Shown here: positions 42,164-55,810 of the stretch, piece by piece
Position numbering within the stretch: the stretch's first letter is position 1
Layout of the letters: the number at the start of each line of letters is the position of its first letter
Position numbers and translations under genes: made by a program
The notes under the pieces: model-generated
Seen by the model: only the letters and a program-made list of their open reading frames with translations
Told to the model about the DNA's origin: nothing
Database searches by the model: none
From: Euonymus europaeus
Taxonomy: Eukaryota > Streptophyta > Magnoliopsida > Celastrales > Celastraceae
Reading direction: 5' to 3'
NCBI GenBank assembly: GCA_963580455.1
Contig: OY756969.1
Span: 15,286,760-15,350,759 of the forward strand
Length of the DNA: 64,000 bases

Positions 42164-44593
42164 GTTTGTCCCCCAGTCTTGAAGTCAAGTTCCTTGGCTT
42201 TAAGAGTAGTGAATAATTTTCATCCATGGTCAACCTGTCGTATGAAAATAAGATTAGAGAGAGAATTAAAAATATTTCCTACGAATGGAATACCCACTTT
42301 GTAGCTCCTAATGTCGTGCAGTATTCGAGGTGCTCCATTATTGATGATGATTCTCAAAGCCATAGACACTTATGTACCACTTTCAATTCATGATTCACAC
42401 GACTATAGTGACTAGGTCGAGCGACTTCGTGGTGACTTCGCGCATTTTATGTCGATTGATAGTTCTACAAAATCAGGTTGCCTAGCTTGGAGGACAAGAC
42501 AATGTTAATATTAATTAATTTGTGTCACTATGTGAACTGAATGAAAAAATAAATACAAGTATTTTAAGTGTCTTGAATCCCCTAACATAACCGATTGGGC
42601 AAGTGACATGTGAAGGATTGATATCACTTGCCGGTTTGTGTAGTAGACAAATAGTTAATACAATATATGAATCAATCTCATGCCAATAAATATGGAAGTC
42701 AATCCCAACAAAATGCTTATATATACTTGATTAGCTCCATATTGCAAAGATAGCCTTGGTCGATCACGATGCTTAGGAAAAATAGGTGAATATTAGGAAT
42801 AAAATTATTAGTAAATATGAAAAGTTCGTGCGACGTAACTTGGTTGTATGAAGCAGCAAATTGAAGCAATTATGTGCATGGTTGTAGTGTATGCATGACT
42901 GAAGCAATTGTACTAGTGCAAGGACAATTATCTTGGGAAAAGGAAACAATTTTGGTTGTGCAACATGAAATAATCATGCGAACATGACTGTATATTCCGA
43001 TCAAACAAGGCTTTTCTCTTCTATAAATTTTGGTCGAATAGAGACTCTTTTATTTTTTTAAATGCATGTCGAACGACATAAATTTTCATTTTAAGGATTT
43101 TTCAACTGAAACATTTATAGTAGAAGAAGAATGAAGTATGGGTTTGATACCTTAGTCGATCGAGATAATTTTTTTCATTTAAGGCTCTACTTTTATGTCT
43201 GAGCTTACTTGGTCGTTCCCATCTGTAACACCTGTCAAACAAAACAATATTATATTGAGAGAAACAGTTAGACATTCATGTGATACCTTGATCGAAAGAC
43301 GACTCATCTTGACTTGAATCTTTGGTGACTCCACAATTGGATATGATGACTTCCCGTGCTTTATATTGTTCGGATGACCATGCTGCATTTTTTTTACAAT
43401 TGTACTTCAAACAATTGATGTTTGGTTGAGCGAAGATTTTAAAAGGTAATTTTGAACTTAAAATAATTTTTATCAATTCTTTGTCGAACTAAGGCAATGT
43501 AATCATTCGCCATGCCTATTCTTCATGCATCTTTCGAACGGAGACAAACCCTTTTAATATGTTGGTTGAACGAAGGATTCCCAATTCTCTAAGCACCTTC
43601 TTTATATCTTTCTCGAGCGGAGGAGTCACACTTATTTTTGATGGCACTTCTTTGATGTTAGTCGAACGGAGACAATACTACAACAAGATTTTCTTGTATT
43701 ATTGGTTGAACGAGACAGTGTTCATAGCCATTGTATCCCTTCTTGTGCTACCAAAGCATCTTTTACTCTACATACCCCTTTTGGTGTATCTTAACTAGTG
43801 CCGATCGCGCTGTGAATGTTGATGTGCAACTTGCTAGTTTGTCCCCCACTTTTGCAGTTAAGTTGCTTGAGTTTTGAGAGTAGTTTGAAGTGTAAACTCT
43901 GAATTATTTTGAAAGGTAGCACCATCAAGGAATTTCGCGCTCCTCGATCGACAATGTGATTGTTGATAGACCGAAGTTGGAGTTGATCTCATCTAGACCG
44001 AGATGGGTTAACTTTTGTTTCCTGAAGATGTTAGAAGGAGCAATACATGCTAAAAAGATTATTTATACTTTCAAGTGACCATGTGATCTTCGGTCGACAT
44101 CCTAACCTTTGTTTATAGAGCCAATATGAAAACACAGTGAATCTTTTGTGTCTTGCGCGTCATTGCTTCAGCTTCTTTCAAGTGTCGCTCGACACATTTG
44201 GTCTCTTGCCATGTATATTAACTCTAGCAAGGTTTCCAATCTTTGATGCATCTACAATTGATAGACGGAGATCTTTTCGGTCAACTATTGTAGCATCATC
44301 GTTGTGCATTTGCATACCTATCAAATAAAACCCAAATAATTATAACAATTATAAAATTAACCTGTCATGGAGTGCTCTCGACGTTCCGTGCGTCGATCGA
44401 ATTTGAGCATGATACGCTCGACATTCTCCCACCACAACTTTTGACTGAGTGGCTCTCTCCTATATTTGCTCAATGAGAATTGTTAGCCAAGCAACGAGGT
44501 CGTTCGTGCCGGTCCGAAGCCATTGTAGCGTAGTCTGAACTAGTGTAACCTAAGCACAAAATGATTGTCGAGGTCCCACGGTGGGCGCCAAAT

Positions 44594-45135
44594 TGTAGAT
44601 CCAAAAATCTACATTCAATGAAAAGTCGATTGAGGCCTTCGACAACCTGCGAATATACACTACGTCAAACGAACGAGTGATCATCACCGGGGTGGTCTCA
44701 TACGATCGAGTCCAATGACGGAGAGGGAATTTATAGTGAGAGAAGTGAATAGACTTTTAGAGAGAGAAGTGGAACCAGGAGAATGACCAGAGAGATTCAA
44801 GAGGCTTGGACTACTCATATTTATAGTGTTATAGCTCACATGTTTGGCACGTGAGTTGCGCATGCTGTAAACAATTAAACTTGTATTGGGCCATTGGGCC
44901 CTTGTCAAACACAATTAAGTCTTATTTTGTATTGAAGCCCAACCTTTGGGCTTTACAGGGCCTGATGGGCTCTAATTATCCATGTATGTCATGTGGAGCT
45001 AAATGGAGCCAACAGGCCTTAATTTTCATACAGACTCATAAGTATGACGGGGACTGACAAGCCTTAGATGGACCTACAAACTTTAGGTCGTACGGGCTTA
45101 CAAGGCTGACCAGGGCTCGCAAGCCTTAGATGGGC
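44594..45135 (-). mobile_element. 5' LTR of the non-autonomous element, truncated
   Basis: Starts TGTAGATCC on the plus strand and matches 41332-41880. It is interrupted at 45136 by TGTAACGCCCCG. Confidence 0.85.
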
Positions 45136-47448
45136 TGTAACGCCCCGTCCCACGAAACCCTAACCAATAGATCCATAGGTCGGAACGCTACTCACATTTC
45201 ATTATAAACACGCTTTACAACTTAGCAACCCTAAACATAAGAACCTATAACCAATAGAAATCCACTTTTTTAACAAACCCAATAAATAGTTTAGTATAAT
45301 CTAATATGAATTAAAAGTGTCTTCTTATATATTTCAAATATACAGTAACATCCATTCAATACCCTCTAAGTATACTACTGTGACACTTATACCTTTCATC
45401 CTCATTTCCGAATCCACACTTATCACCATACATCATAGTTAATAACTGTAAGAGCATAAATAAATGTGATACTTAATTTATCAATCTTCTATGAAAATTA
45501 GCTTCCGTCACATGAGCATCTTCTTTATGGATCTACGGCGACACATCAACTCCTTGTCAACATGATCATCTAAGAAATTAGTACCTGCATCACGGAACAT
45601 AGTGAGCCGAGGCCTAGCAAGTAGTAGTTATGCATGAATGCACATGAACCTCATCTTTAGGAAAACAGTCAGCCTTTAAAATCGTCTTTCCAGTACTCGG
45701 GCCCTTAACCTAGGTAAACTGCTACAGAGAAACCGGTCGGGATTTTTCTTTAATTAGGTGTTCTACCAAAGAACACTTTCCAGTCAAAAATCGTTTCTAT
45801 TTTCATTTTCATTTCCAGTAAACCTCAACCTTAACCTTTCAGTACACCCTCCCTGTAGCAGTAATACCCGGTTCGTAAAAACACATTTTTTCCTTAAACT
45901 GAACTTTTCATTTTGATGTAATGCAATGCATCGTGCTTATGAACAAAAATTAATATATCAGCAAATTATATGCAACACATCACCTTCAAGAACACCAAAA
46001 CCATCATCACATCAGTCTCATCAGCATATTCAATTCAAGCATATATCCGTACACATCACATTCTACAGAGAATACCATAACAGTTTTGTCATCCAATCAT
46101 GGTAACGAAACAGCACATATAGCTATAACATAAATAAATCATTTTTATCACAATTCATATTTATTCAAAACATCACAAATTCGATCTCATAACAACATTC
46201 AATCAGTACAAACTATCATCATACACAGTCAAATAGACATCACAATCAGTACAAATAATAGCACATAAAATTCACAAATCACAAAGTTCTGTAATACAGT
46301 TGAGTACTACTTACAGTTATGCGTTCCACTTAACCTCGTTAGTTTCAGTTACTAGTATATGCTCCTGAAATACAGAACAATACACTAACCATTAATATTA
46401 ATTATCTTAACTATTTATTTATATGTATTTTTTTTATTTGATTTAAATTGGGTTCGGGTCAAGTCGAATTGGGTTTGGGTCAACTGGGCCCAAACCAATT
46501 CCCTTCCCTCAACAGATGAGGCTGAGGAGTTCGATCTTCGCTTCCTAAAAGTAAGATTTTGAGACTCTTGTTTAATTTCAACAACTTGAACATAATCCCA
46601 CGGAGAATAAATAGAAAGGGATCATACTTTTCCCTTGGAAAGATAATATCCGAAACTCCTGTGAATTCTCGCGGCAGGCCTTCTCGTAACCCGAATCCCC
46701 TTTCCTCTATTCGGGTCCAACTGACCCGTGGGCATCCCTATCGGGCGCCACCATTTAGAGCACGGTGAGCCTCACCGTTGGTATGATTCGGTCGATCATG
46801 GTGCAAGGAACTCATCTCCGTGATCCTTTAACCGTGCTGTAGCCGGAGTTGGGAGATTTTCGACTTTGAAGTCCTCCGCTCGTATCCTCTTTCTTCCATC
46901 GTTGACCACCAAAAACGGTTCCTTTCCGTACGAAACCGAGGGCGTTAGCTTCCTCGCCTCGAGATCGTAATTTCCGTACAGGTGTTGCTGCCCACCTTTG
47001 TAGGAGACACCAAGAGCCCATTCCGTCGCCGCCTCACGCCCGGTCTTCACAGCAGTTCTGGTTGCTTCCCTAGGATTGCATGCATATATTTTTATATTTA
47101 TTTTAAATCCTTTAGCTAGTCTTTTACCATTATGCCCTTGCTTTTTCACCTGTATTACACTAAATACCTATATGTATTTACCACCTTGCCATTATCATAT
47201 ATATTGTCATATTTTGTTTTTAATTTAATTTTATTTAACTTACATAATTCATAGTAAATTCATTCCAACTCCGATTTGAACGATTCATGCGCTCTTAGAT
47301 TTTATTTTCTTTGTATAATTTATTAAAATTAATTTGCCTCTATTAAGGTATTCCTATATATCGATTCTAAGTTTTTCTTAATTCCCTCATAAAATGTGTC
47401 AATATAAATTCCCTAAACTTTTCACTGTAATTTAGGTCGGGTGTTACA
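45136..47448 (-). mobile_element. 3' LTR of a second non-coding LTR element (2313 bp)
   Basis: On the minus strand it begins TGTAACACCCGACC at 47448 and ends GGGGCGTTACA at 45136. TAAGGAGGGAAGAC (47462-47449, minus) precedes it, which is a polypurine tract. R-U5 phrases such as ACGGAACATAGTGAGC match 38520-38560. The ORF at 46796-47149 has no recognised domain and is probably chance. Confidence 0.75.
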
Positions 47449-49070
47449 GTCTTCCCTCCTTATAAAATTCCATCATCGAAATTTGTTTTATGCAATCAAT
47501 CTAGAATTACTATTTCTCATTCGTTACGTAGAATTAAATATCTTTACTATAAGTAGTATACTTTCCCAGGTCCGCGTATGAAATACTGTATATGCCATAA
47601 ATATATTTACCAACATTTCGTTATATATCCTTACGGTCTATCTTTGTTCGATATCATAGTAACCCAAAATTATCTATTATGTACCATTCAAGTACTCAAC
47701 CTATTGCCACCTATATTGTCTCATGCAAATTTAGATCGTCCCAATTCTAACATCTGGTAAGTTCAATCACATTTTCTCATTCACGTACCTTTAGCTCATT
47801 TGTCGCTATTTACGCATTTGATACATTATTGTGCCAAAATCAATATAATATAATATGGTCATATATCTCGGATCTTTAATTCGTTTCTTAATACCCAATT
47901 CCTAGCTCTACGTCCAATTTCACAAAAATCTCGTCAACATATCGATCTTATATAAGACAACGATTACTCAACTAAAATTAATTTTAACACACCATAAAGC
48001 CACATTCCTTATAGCGTGACAGAGTCATACCTTTCATGCACATAATACTGAGTCCTACCATATGTTATATATATAATTACTATCGCTCCAATAACAATGC
48101 CATCACCTTTCCCACTTACACTACAAAGATACATTGTTTGATTTATCCTTAAATACTATGTCATGTTACCTACACCGATAATCATCAGAAACTCTAACTT
48201 ATAACTATCATCACTACCTTGGTCATTCTTTTAATAAACCACCAACCCATCTATAGAAATATCCTCAAACTCATAGATAGAAAAGATTTATCAATTCTAT
48301 TAATTAGAATAAGCTGCGAATATCAGTTTATATACTCCAGCATCTCAATTTACCATACTTCATTTTCTTACTATTTCCTCACTTATCTTAGATCATTCTC
48401 ATACTATTTAATATCACTTTATGTTCAAAATTAAGTATCATGAGTTTAGAATGACTTTATATACCTAAATAAATAAGTGTATATATATATAACTTTATAA
48501 TATAGTGCAAACAATCTATTCACAAAACTTCGACGTAAAGATATTTACATGCACATATACACAATTAGATCCACAATGTGACAATATCAAGGTATAATAT
48601 AAAGTAAAACAATTACTGGAACCACTAGGCCTATAAACCGGAGCTCCACTCACATTACATTATATATACTTATCCTACCGCTGAGCAACCACGAATAGGG
48701 GAATATTCATTTAATACAAAACTACTTCAGTAACTTCAACCTAATTATAATTCCCTATGTAGAATTAATTAACTAGAACGACGGATCAACGTTCACAGTA
48801 AATATCATCGTTAAGCATTAGTTTTTTTTCGTCTCAACCATGACTTTACCTTTATTGGAATCTGAAACTAATATTCATATTTGGATAAGCATATTTAATA
48901 CTTAATTTATTTACACATACCGCGGAAACCTATTTCTTGTCACCTAAAGAAAATATCATACAATTTTATTAATCATAATTCATTTATGCATACAACTGCT
49001 TTTATAACCTCACACTTACTATCACCTTTATCAAGTTTATAATATTTATTTGTATTACTTTGTCAACTAA
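47449..49070 (-). mobile_element. Internal region and degraded 5' LTR of the same element
   Basis: 47449-48600 is AT-rich and non-coding, similar to 37240-38050. From about 48610 a degraded match to the LTR R-U5 (48615-48690 versus 45160-45240) appears, with no PBS left. No coding. Confidence 0.5.
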
Positions 49071-49845
49071 TCATGTAGTGCCTAATTTGTTTGGTGTCAA
49101 TATTGTGCTCTCGATTAGATATCCGCACCCCTGCAACTGCAATTGAATTTATTTCTATCCCAAAGGCTTTGCGATTGGAGATTCAGAGCCCTTTGGGCTC
49201 CTCGTCTCTCCGCAAAGCCTTGAACTTTACCTTTGGACGTTCACATTCAGTTCTTCATTATAATGAGCCACATCATAATTCAACACTTTCCACCTTTTAT
49301 ACGCTCACCAATGATCTTAACCCGAACTTAAAACTACTGATCTTGATCTCCAAACTCCAGAAACTCTTACGTAACTAAAATGGTATACAGATGGAATTTA
49401 TCTGTACATTGTGTTTCTATACATTGTGTTCTATTTATTTGATCAAACCTTCCCATAATTTATCGTCCCACACTATAATTTATTGTCCCCATATATGTCC
49501 CATTTTTATCTACTTAAATGGAGACACATCACATGGTCTCTTTTATTTAATTTTAGTTGTGCTTAAATGCCAAACGAAGGTCGCACCATGTATTATTAGC
49601 TCCACTATTGCTGACCTTTCTCCACCGAAAGTTTGCAAACCAATTAATTTTTTTATTATATATATTTTAAATAATTATGATCTTATCTTCCAACCACATG
49701 GTCTCCACCATGTGGTTTTTCAAACTTTTTGTTGTCGGTGGAGGCGTCTCCACCAACAGTGGTTTATCAAAAAAAATAATATATATATATATATATTTTT
49801 AAACCCATAGAAAAATTAGGATTTTACAACGAATAAGCTCCAACC
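49071..49845. other. AT-rich DNA without recognised genes
   Basis: It contains short inverted repeats around CCACATGGTCTCCACCATGTGG (49695) and a (TA)n run at about 49771-49796. Small ORFs at 49091-49378 and 49391-49810 have no recognisable motif. Confidence 0.5.
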
Positions 49846-49849
49846 TTTC

Positions 49850-50500
49850 AGCATAAGATAAAATTTTCCCCTTCCAAAGCTGGATCGTTGACTCAACCTT
49901 CTAAGCTAGAGGACTGAATTGGCTAGTAAGAAGTCTATGAGGACTCAAAGACACTCCAAGATAGGTAAAGGGAAAGAAGCCCATAGAAAAACCAGTAGCC
50001 CGAAGAATACTAGCTCTAATAATCTGATTTACCCCTCCAAAGAAAATAGAAGATTTCATAGCATTAATGGATAATCCAGAGACCTTGCTAAATTCCATGA
50101 GCTCATCATAAAGAGTCTGCATAGAGGAAAGATCTCCACGAGATAAAAGAACAACATCATCAGCAAAAGCTAAGTGAGATATTCTTAATGAGTGACACTT
50201 GGGATGGAAGCCAAAGCTCGGATTGGCAGAAGCAAGATTCAACTACCTATAAAAGTACTCCATGCACATAATGAAGAGATAGGGATATAATGGATCTCCT
50301 TGTCGAACCCCACACTTAACTTTGAAGAACCCAAACAGGTCCCCATTAACTCCTATAAAGAAGGCAGTAGTTTCTACACATATCATCACCCAATGCACAA
50401 ACTATAAGGGAAAGCAAACAAAAGGAAAATATTCCTAATAAACTTCCATTGCATAGAGTCAAAAGTCTTTTTGAAGTCAATTTTTATTGAGAGGAAATAT
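49850..50500 (-). pseudogene. LINE reverse transcriptase fragment
   Basis: On the minus strand VKCGVRQGDPLYPYLF (about 50290-50340), then after a stop HSLRISHLAFADDVVLLSRG (about 50130-50180) and FPFTYLGVSLSPHR. These are RT motifs 4 to 6 of L1-type LINEs, including the FADD catalytic pair. Endonuclease and C-terminal parts are absent. Confidence 0.85.
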
Positions 50501-52265
50501 CGAACTCCTCAGCCCCATTAACTCCTGTAAATAACATTGCAACACAAAATGGGCCTAAAATCAGCCACAGAAGAAACATTAGAGGAAATATCATGAAAAA
50601 TGCATGCTTCAAATAAATAACATATTAACATCATATTGAGCTACCGACAAGCATAATTTATGGGACCTCGGTTCCCTTTCTTTATTAGCAATCAATTATT
50701 TCAGTCATGCTATTAAATTAACATGACTGAAAATTTATAATCAATTGCTTTTATGAAATTAGCTTACAGAATACCCATGAACAATTTTGTTACAATGCAA
50801 TATTTTTCAAATCCTAATGAACACAAAACCAAAGCCCAAATACTTCATATAATCCCTTGACCCAACTCCATTAAACCTATACTCAAATTCAATTCAAATA
50901 ATCAAACAAACCCAAACATATAAATCACAAGGCCCAAAACCTATGAAATTTTTCTATTTGGCCCAATTATCATTAAATTAAGATCCGCTCATTCAAACCT
51001 AACCTCATGGCCCATAACTTACACCAAGCAAACCAATACATGTAATCTTAAACACATCATAAGATATCCAATGGATTCATCCAAGATTGACACACAATAA
51101 CAAGCCGTAGTTCTATCTTTCACAATGAATTGAAATAATGACATGAATCATCCATCAGTAAACTACCACAATTTTGGGGGACCGATGAACCTTAGTGACA
51201 TAGAGACATCACCCTTCAAAGACACAACATCAAAATAAGTCTCACAATATCATACAAAGCCACTCAACATATATGAATCCATGTTCAATACATCAAAAAC
51301 ATTCATCGATATTCTCTAAATACAGGGCAATAAAATAATTCATCCTTCAGCACATAATTCATTAGGGCATCAAGATCACAACAAAAATTATATAAACTAG
51401 TTGTGCTATTATAAAAAAGATTTCTGGCAAACAAATAATAGTAGAGCATCTAGGAAATTGAAAAATAATAACTTCATGAAACCAATTATAAAGTTTAGTA
51501 AACCAACTCATGCTAGATCAGAACATACTTTCAATAATCAAAGAACTGGGATATCAAGTACATGAGAATGAAGTAAAATCAGTGAACCAAAAAGTCAAAA
51601 TTTGAAACCCATACAGTCCAAATATACTGTCAATATTCTAGGCAACTTAACATCATACATAACAAAGAACGATGCAAACCAAGTACACAAGTGATCTAGT
51701 AAACAAGGTAAGATCAAAACTGCATTATACCTAAGCAATTGAACACCAAATCTTCCAGAGTGCAACAAGGGAAAGAACAATCCACATAAATTGGGAATGG
51801 ACCGGAAAGAATAGAAATTGAGATATTTGAAGATGGTGACTCGATGGCTTTGGGTGATTGGATAATGGCCAATTTTGGGACTGACATGGGGATTGAAAGT
51901 GCCTGGAAGGGGGACTAGGCCACTGATGCTTGTGAGTGGCAACTAACTTGGGCTAGAGGTTTAGCTCGACTAAAGACTTCCGGTGGTACAAAGGATTTGA
52001 GCTATTTTTTCAGAACAAAAGCTTCGATCCCCCTCTTCTTCCTTAGGAGCTTCTATTTATAACTTATCAACCCCGATATCTGCTTCTCCTAATGATTCTG
52101 TTTCCATTCCGATTTCTCAATTATCTCTCCCCTAATTCCTCAAGGATTTCTTTTATTCCTAAAATAACACATAAAATCGATCACCTTCCTCTAATAAATC
52201 ACGAAATCCTCTACATCTAAGGCTCCAAATCCCTCCTCAGTGTGAACCCTAGGATGGCCCCCTAT

Positions 52266-52296
<31 letters not shown>

Positions 52297-53195
52297 CCCT
52301 TCCAGCGCTGCCCTTTTCTTCCTTCAAAATCTCGACTTTCCTTCTAGGGTTGAAGAAAGCTTGGGCCCCGCTATCTCCTCACTTCAATCTTTGGGCTTTA
52401 GGTGATGAGCTTCATATGACATTTTTTCTTAACGGGCCGTTCCTTTGGGCTTAAGATTAGATTGGGATAGTCTTTAGGTTTGAGTTAGACTAGGCTGCAA
52501 TTAAAAAAGTGTGACAAACGGGCCTGATTTTTCCCTTATTCATTTGGGCTTAAATTAAATATTGAGCCCAAAATTACTTATTTTTATTTGGATTTTTTAC
52601 TTGGATTCCAACTCCTCATTTTGGCTAGAACTTAAATTAAGAATTACTCTTTTGAACTCTAATTGGAATTGAGCACAATCCTAACTTTATTCAAAATTAT
52701 ATTTGGAGCTTTGGACAAAAATAGGATACAACAAAAATTAAACAGTTACTTTATTATTATACTTTCTCTTTATATCAGATTGTTTATTGAGACTCTATGA
52801 ATATAACAATTTTCAACTGCCTAATTAAATATTGCTTGCTTAAATTGTTATTTGCTTACTTGATCATCGTCTATGGTATCAGAGCAAGCAAAGAAGTTTA
52901 ATGGTATTAGAGTCTATTAAGATGGTGATTTCAGGCAAATGATATTCCTCAAAATTTGACTCAACGTCCTTTTGAGACCCATCTAGAATATCATCATTGC
53001 TAGACCACTCATCATCACTTGAATCTGAATTGGAATGTCCATTCTCTACTAGACTGGGTTTCCAAGTAGTCCCTCCAGAACTAGGAACAACTCCCATATT
53101 TGTTCTTACCATTGCTACCACCAACAAATATAATTTATTTTAGGCATTTTTCCTTAGGCATCATATAGTATGACAATAATATTGTCCTTTGATAT
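50501..53195. other. Intergenic or degraded repeat DNA
   Basis: No recognised coding region. It holds a (CT)n run at 52262-52291, and TGGTATCAGAGC at 52874-52885, which could be the PBS of an LTR element on the plus strand with the LTR to the left. No LTR ends could be placed. The ORFs at 51595-51942 and 52879-53127 have no known motif; the latter is acidic (SDSSDDEWSSNDDILDG). Confidence 0.45.
52262..52291. repeat. (CT)n microsatellite
   Basis: About 13 CT units. Confidence 0.95.
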
Positions 53196-54863
53196 TGTAA
53201 CACCCCGAATTCGTAGTTGGCTATTAATTTAAAATAATAAAAAAAAGCATAAATAAATAATAATAAATAAATTAATTAGGATTTAGGAAATGTAAAACAA
53301 TGTACCAATAGAAGGTATAATGGAAAGGGGTAGAGGAGGTGAGGGTAAAAAGGGTCAAAACAAACCCTAATTAAAATAATATAAAAAGCACATATCTCGA
53401 GAGAAACGGAAAATCAACGGGCGAGAGGGAGAGAGAGGTAGCAGCGGCGACGGAAACTCCAGACCGGCGAAGGGGCTACGGTTTTCGGCGAATCTAGTAT
53501 CATTGGAAAGAGGACGTCGAGGGAAATGCGGTGGTAGCTTTTTCGTACGGAAAGAAGGAGGCAGCGCCGAGATACGGCAGGAAGAAGTACACGGCCGCCG
53601 CACCTTTATCGCATCGATTCGGCCAACACCGGTCACCGATCAGGTAACCACCGCCGCCATGGAGTTCACCGGATCATGGGCTACAAGTGGAGGTCGGCGT
53701 GGGCGCTACCGCCTTCGGAATGGCGGCGACCCATTTTCTGGTGAACGGGTCTGCTGACCACGCTGGGGAGGGGGAGGTCAACCGGGTCGACCCGACTCGG
53801 TCAGGGTGAGAACCCGGTTCACCCTAGGTGGTTGACCAGATTAATTAATTGATTAATTGGGTGTTTAAAATTTAATGGAATTGATGGTGAATATTTATGT
53901 ATTATAATATGCAGGAGCCATTTCATTATAATTGAATTAGTGAGATAACGAAAGGGTGCCAAGGTAAGTAACGTTTCAACTGTGTCACGGAACTGTGTTA
54001 TTAATTCTATATTACTGATTGAATTGTTTTAAATGTTATATTTTCATTGAGTGATTATGACCGATGGTTTGATGATTAATGTGGATATATGAGAATGTGT
54101 TTATATTGAAGATCTACTGTTAGTTATCGGTTTTTGCAATTATGCATTGCATGGCATTTCATACTACAAGGTTTATGTGATGGATTAAATGGTTTTATAA
54201 ACCTAGTATAACTGCTACAGGGAGGGTGTACTGTTAAGGTTATTGGTAATTGTTCATATGATTGGAAGGAAAAGAAAAGGATATAATTCAGATACAGGAG
54301 AATGTTCTAAGGAAGGATATAAAGAGGAAATCCCGACCGGTTGCCCTGTAGCAGTTTACTAGAGTTAGGGGCCGTAATACTGGATAAATGTTTTAAATTG
54401 GCTACATTTCTTAATAAAGAAGCTCATGTGCATCCATGCATAAAATGTTACTTGCTGAGCTTTGGCTCATAACGTTCCATGACGCAGGTGATGATGAGTA
54501 TGCTGAAATTGCTGATGATGTTGATGGCGTGGATCCCCAGTGAGGCGCTCATGTCATGGTGGCTCGTTCAGGGAAATAGCTAGCTGAATAAATGATTTGA
54601 AGGGTTATGTTTGAATTTAGAATTTATCAATAAGTAGTTTATTGCGGATTTAATACCGAGTATTTACCAAGGGATTATGTGGAGATGCTTAGTGTGGAAT
54701 GATGTTTTGAGAATGGAGGCTAAGTACTTAATATTTAAGAGACTATTTTCTTTACAGATATCTGTTAGAGTAACTTTAAAGTTTTTTGAGAATTTAAATG
54801 GTCTGAAGAGTAACACTATCTGTTGGGGGTAATAAATTAACTATCTTGGATTGAGGTGTTACA
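53196..54863 (+). mobile_element. 5' LTR of the Ty3/gypsy element (1668 bp)
   Basis: TGTAACACCCCGAATT...TTGAGGTGTTACA, with TG...CA ends and a primer site just after. The left flank is GATAT; the matching right flank is lost. Confidence 0.9.
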
Positions 54864-54865
54864 GT

Positions 54866-54876
54866 TGGTATCAGAG
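54866..54876 (+). other. Primer-binding site (tRNA-iMet type)
   Basis: TGGTATCAGAG two bases after the LTR end, the usual plant tRNA-iMet site. Confidence 0.9.
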
Positions 54877-55114
54877 GAAAGAATCCTTCATGATACAGTA
54901 TAATACTAGGGAGGGTTAGTTGGAAGTAAAAGTACATGAGCACTGGGGATCGACGCGACCATCGACAGGTAAACGTGCTAAGATGTAAAGTTCTTTCCTT
55001 TTTGTTTCGTTTATGTTAACGTTTTATTTAAGGGTGCAAGTAATTGTCTGGTTTATGTACTTTCTTGTTAGGGTCTAGTAAAGGGTTTGATGGGATAATT
55101 GATGGTAGTGTCGA

Positions 55115-55486
55115 TTGCGTATGGTTCAGGTAGAGATGGAGAATATAAGGAAGACACGAAAGGTAATGAGAGGTAGGTGCATGCAGCAGGGACCAAAGAA
55201 GTATTATCAATTGAAAAGAGAGCCACTATGGTCAACTAAACATTATGTGGGATACTTAGCAGGAGTGTTGTCATCCCTTGAGGGTGACTACATATTACCT
55301 TCGGAGACTAAAGTGAGGCTACTACTAAGCAAACTGACTTTAGGGGAAGGCATCATTCTAAAGTTTATGTGGAAAAGCCTTAAAAAGCAACCACAAGGGA
55401 ATATTGATCTGGTTAGTGCACTAGTGTGCATGTATAAGGCCTACTATCAACAAAAGTCTCAACAAGTAGTAGTGTCAGGCATATGA
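55115..55486 (+). CDS. Unknown 123-aa ORF between PBS and gag
   Basis: A basic ORF (MRMVQVEMENIRKTRKVMRG...) with SSLEGDYILPSETKVRLLLS and KLTLGEGIILKFMWKSLKKQ. It has no motif I recognise. It lies in the leader of the Ty3/gypsy element, where most plant elements have no ORF. It may be a leader protein, a captured host exon or chance. It stands out from neighbouring leader DNA by its length and protein-like composition. No ribosomal context can be judged in a plant leader. Confidence 0.35.
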   Translation: MRMVQVEMENIRKTRKVMRGRCMQQGPKKYYQLKREPLWSTKHYVGYLAGVLSSLEGDYILPSETKVRLLLSKLTLGEGIILKFMWKSLKKQPQGNIDLVSALVCMYKAYYQQKSQQVVVSGI

Positions 55487-55810
55487 AGTTAGTAAAGGAG
55501 TTAGTAGGCAGTTGGTATTGATTTTATTATGGAGAGAATAAAGTGGAGAGAGATGATTTATTAGTTATTGAGTTGTTTGATGATTTTCTTTTTATGATAA
55601 CTTCTATTGGGGATTTAATTTTTGAATAAAATTTCTTAGGGATTTATTATTACCTTTACTTATCTATCTATTTTATTTATTTGGTATTCTTGTTCCATTC
55701 TATTATTTATGTTATCATGAGTAAGTAGTTGTGTTTATATGATGTGCAATGTTAAAGGTGTGGTATAATATGGATGTGTAAGAGGTAGCAAACTCTTATG
55801 TATTGAATGA

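Larger units (their letters stand above)
41332..45135 (-). mobile_element. Non-autonomous LTR retrotransposon, copy 2, with both LTRs
   Basis: Minus-strand order: partial 5' LTR (45135-44594), PBS (TTTGGCGCCCACCGTGGG, 44593-44576), internal region (44573-42175), polypurine tract (GGGGGACAAAC, 42174-42164) and 3' LTR (42163-41332). No gag or pol motif is visible in ~2.4 kb of internal DNA, so it needs proteins from another element (LARD/TRIM-like). The 5' LTR is cut by another element at 45136. Confidence 0.8.

Noticed and set aside
46796..47149. 117-aa minus-strand ORF
   Set aside because: Lies wholly inside an LTR and has no recognised domain.
52874..52885. LTR element starting at TGGTATCAGAGC
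   Set aside because: The primer motif is good but no LTR end sits directly before it and no second LTR or gag was found, so no element was called.
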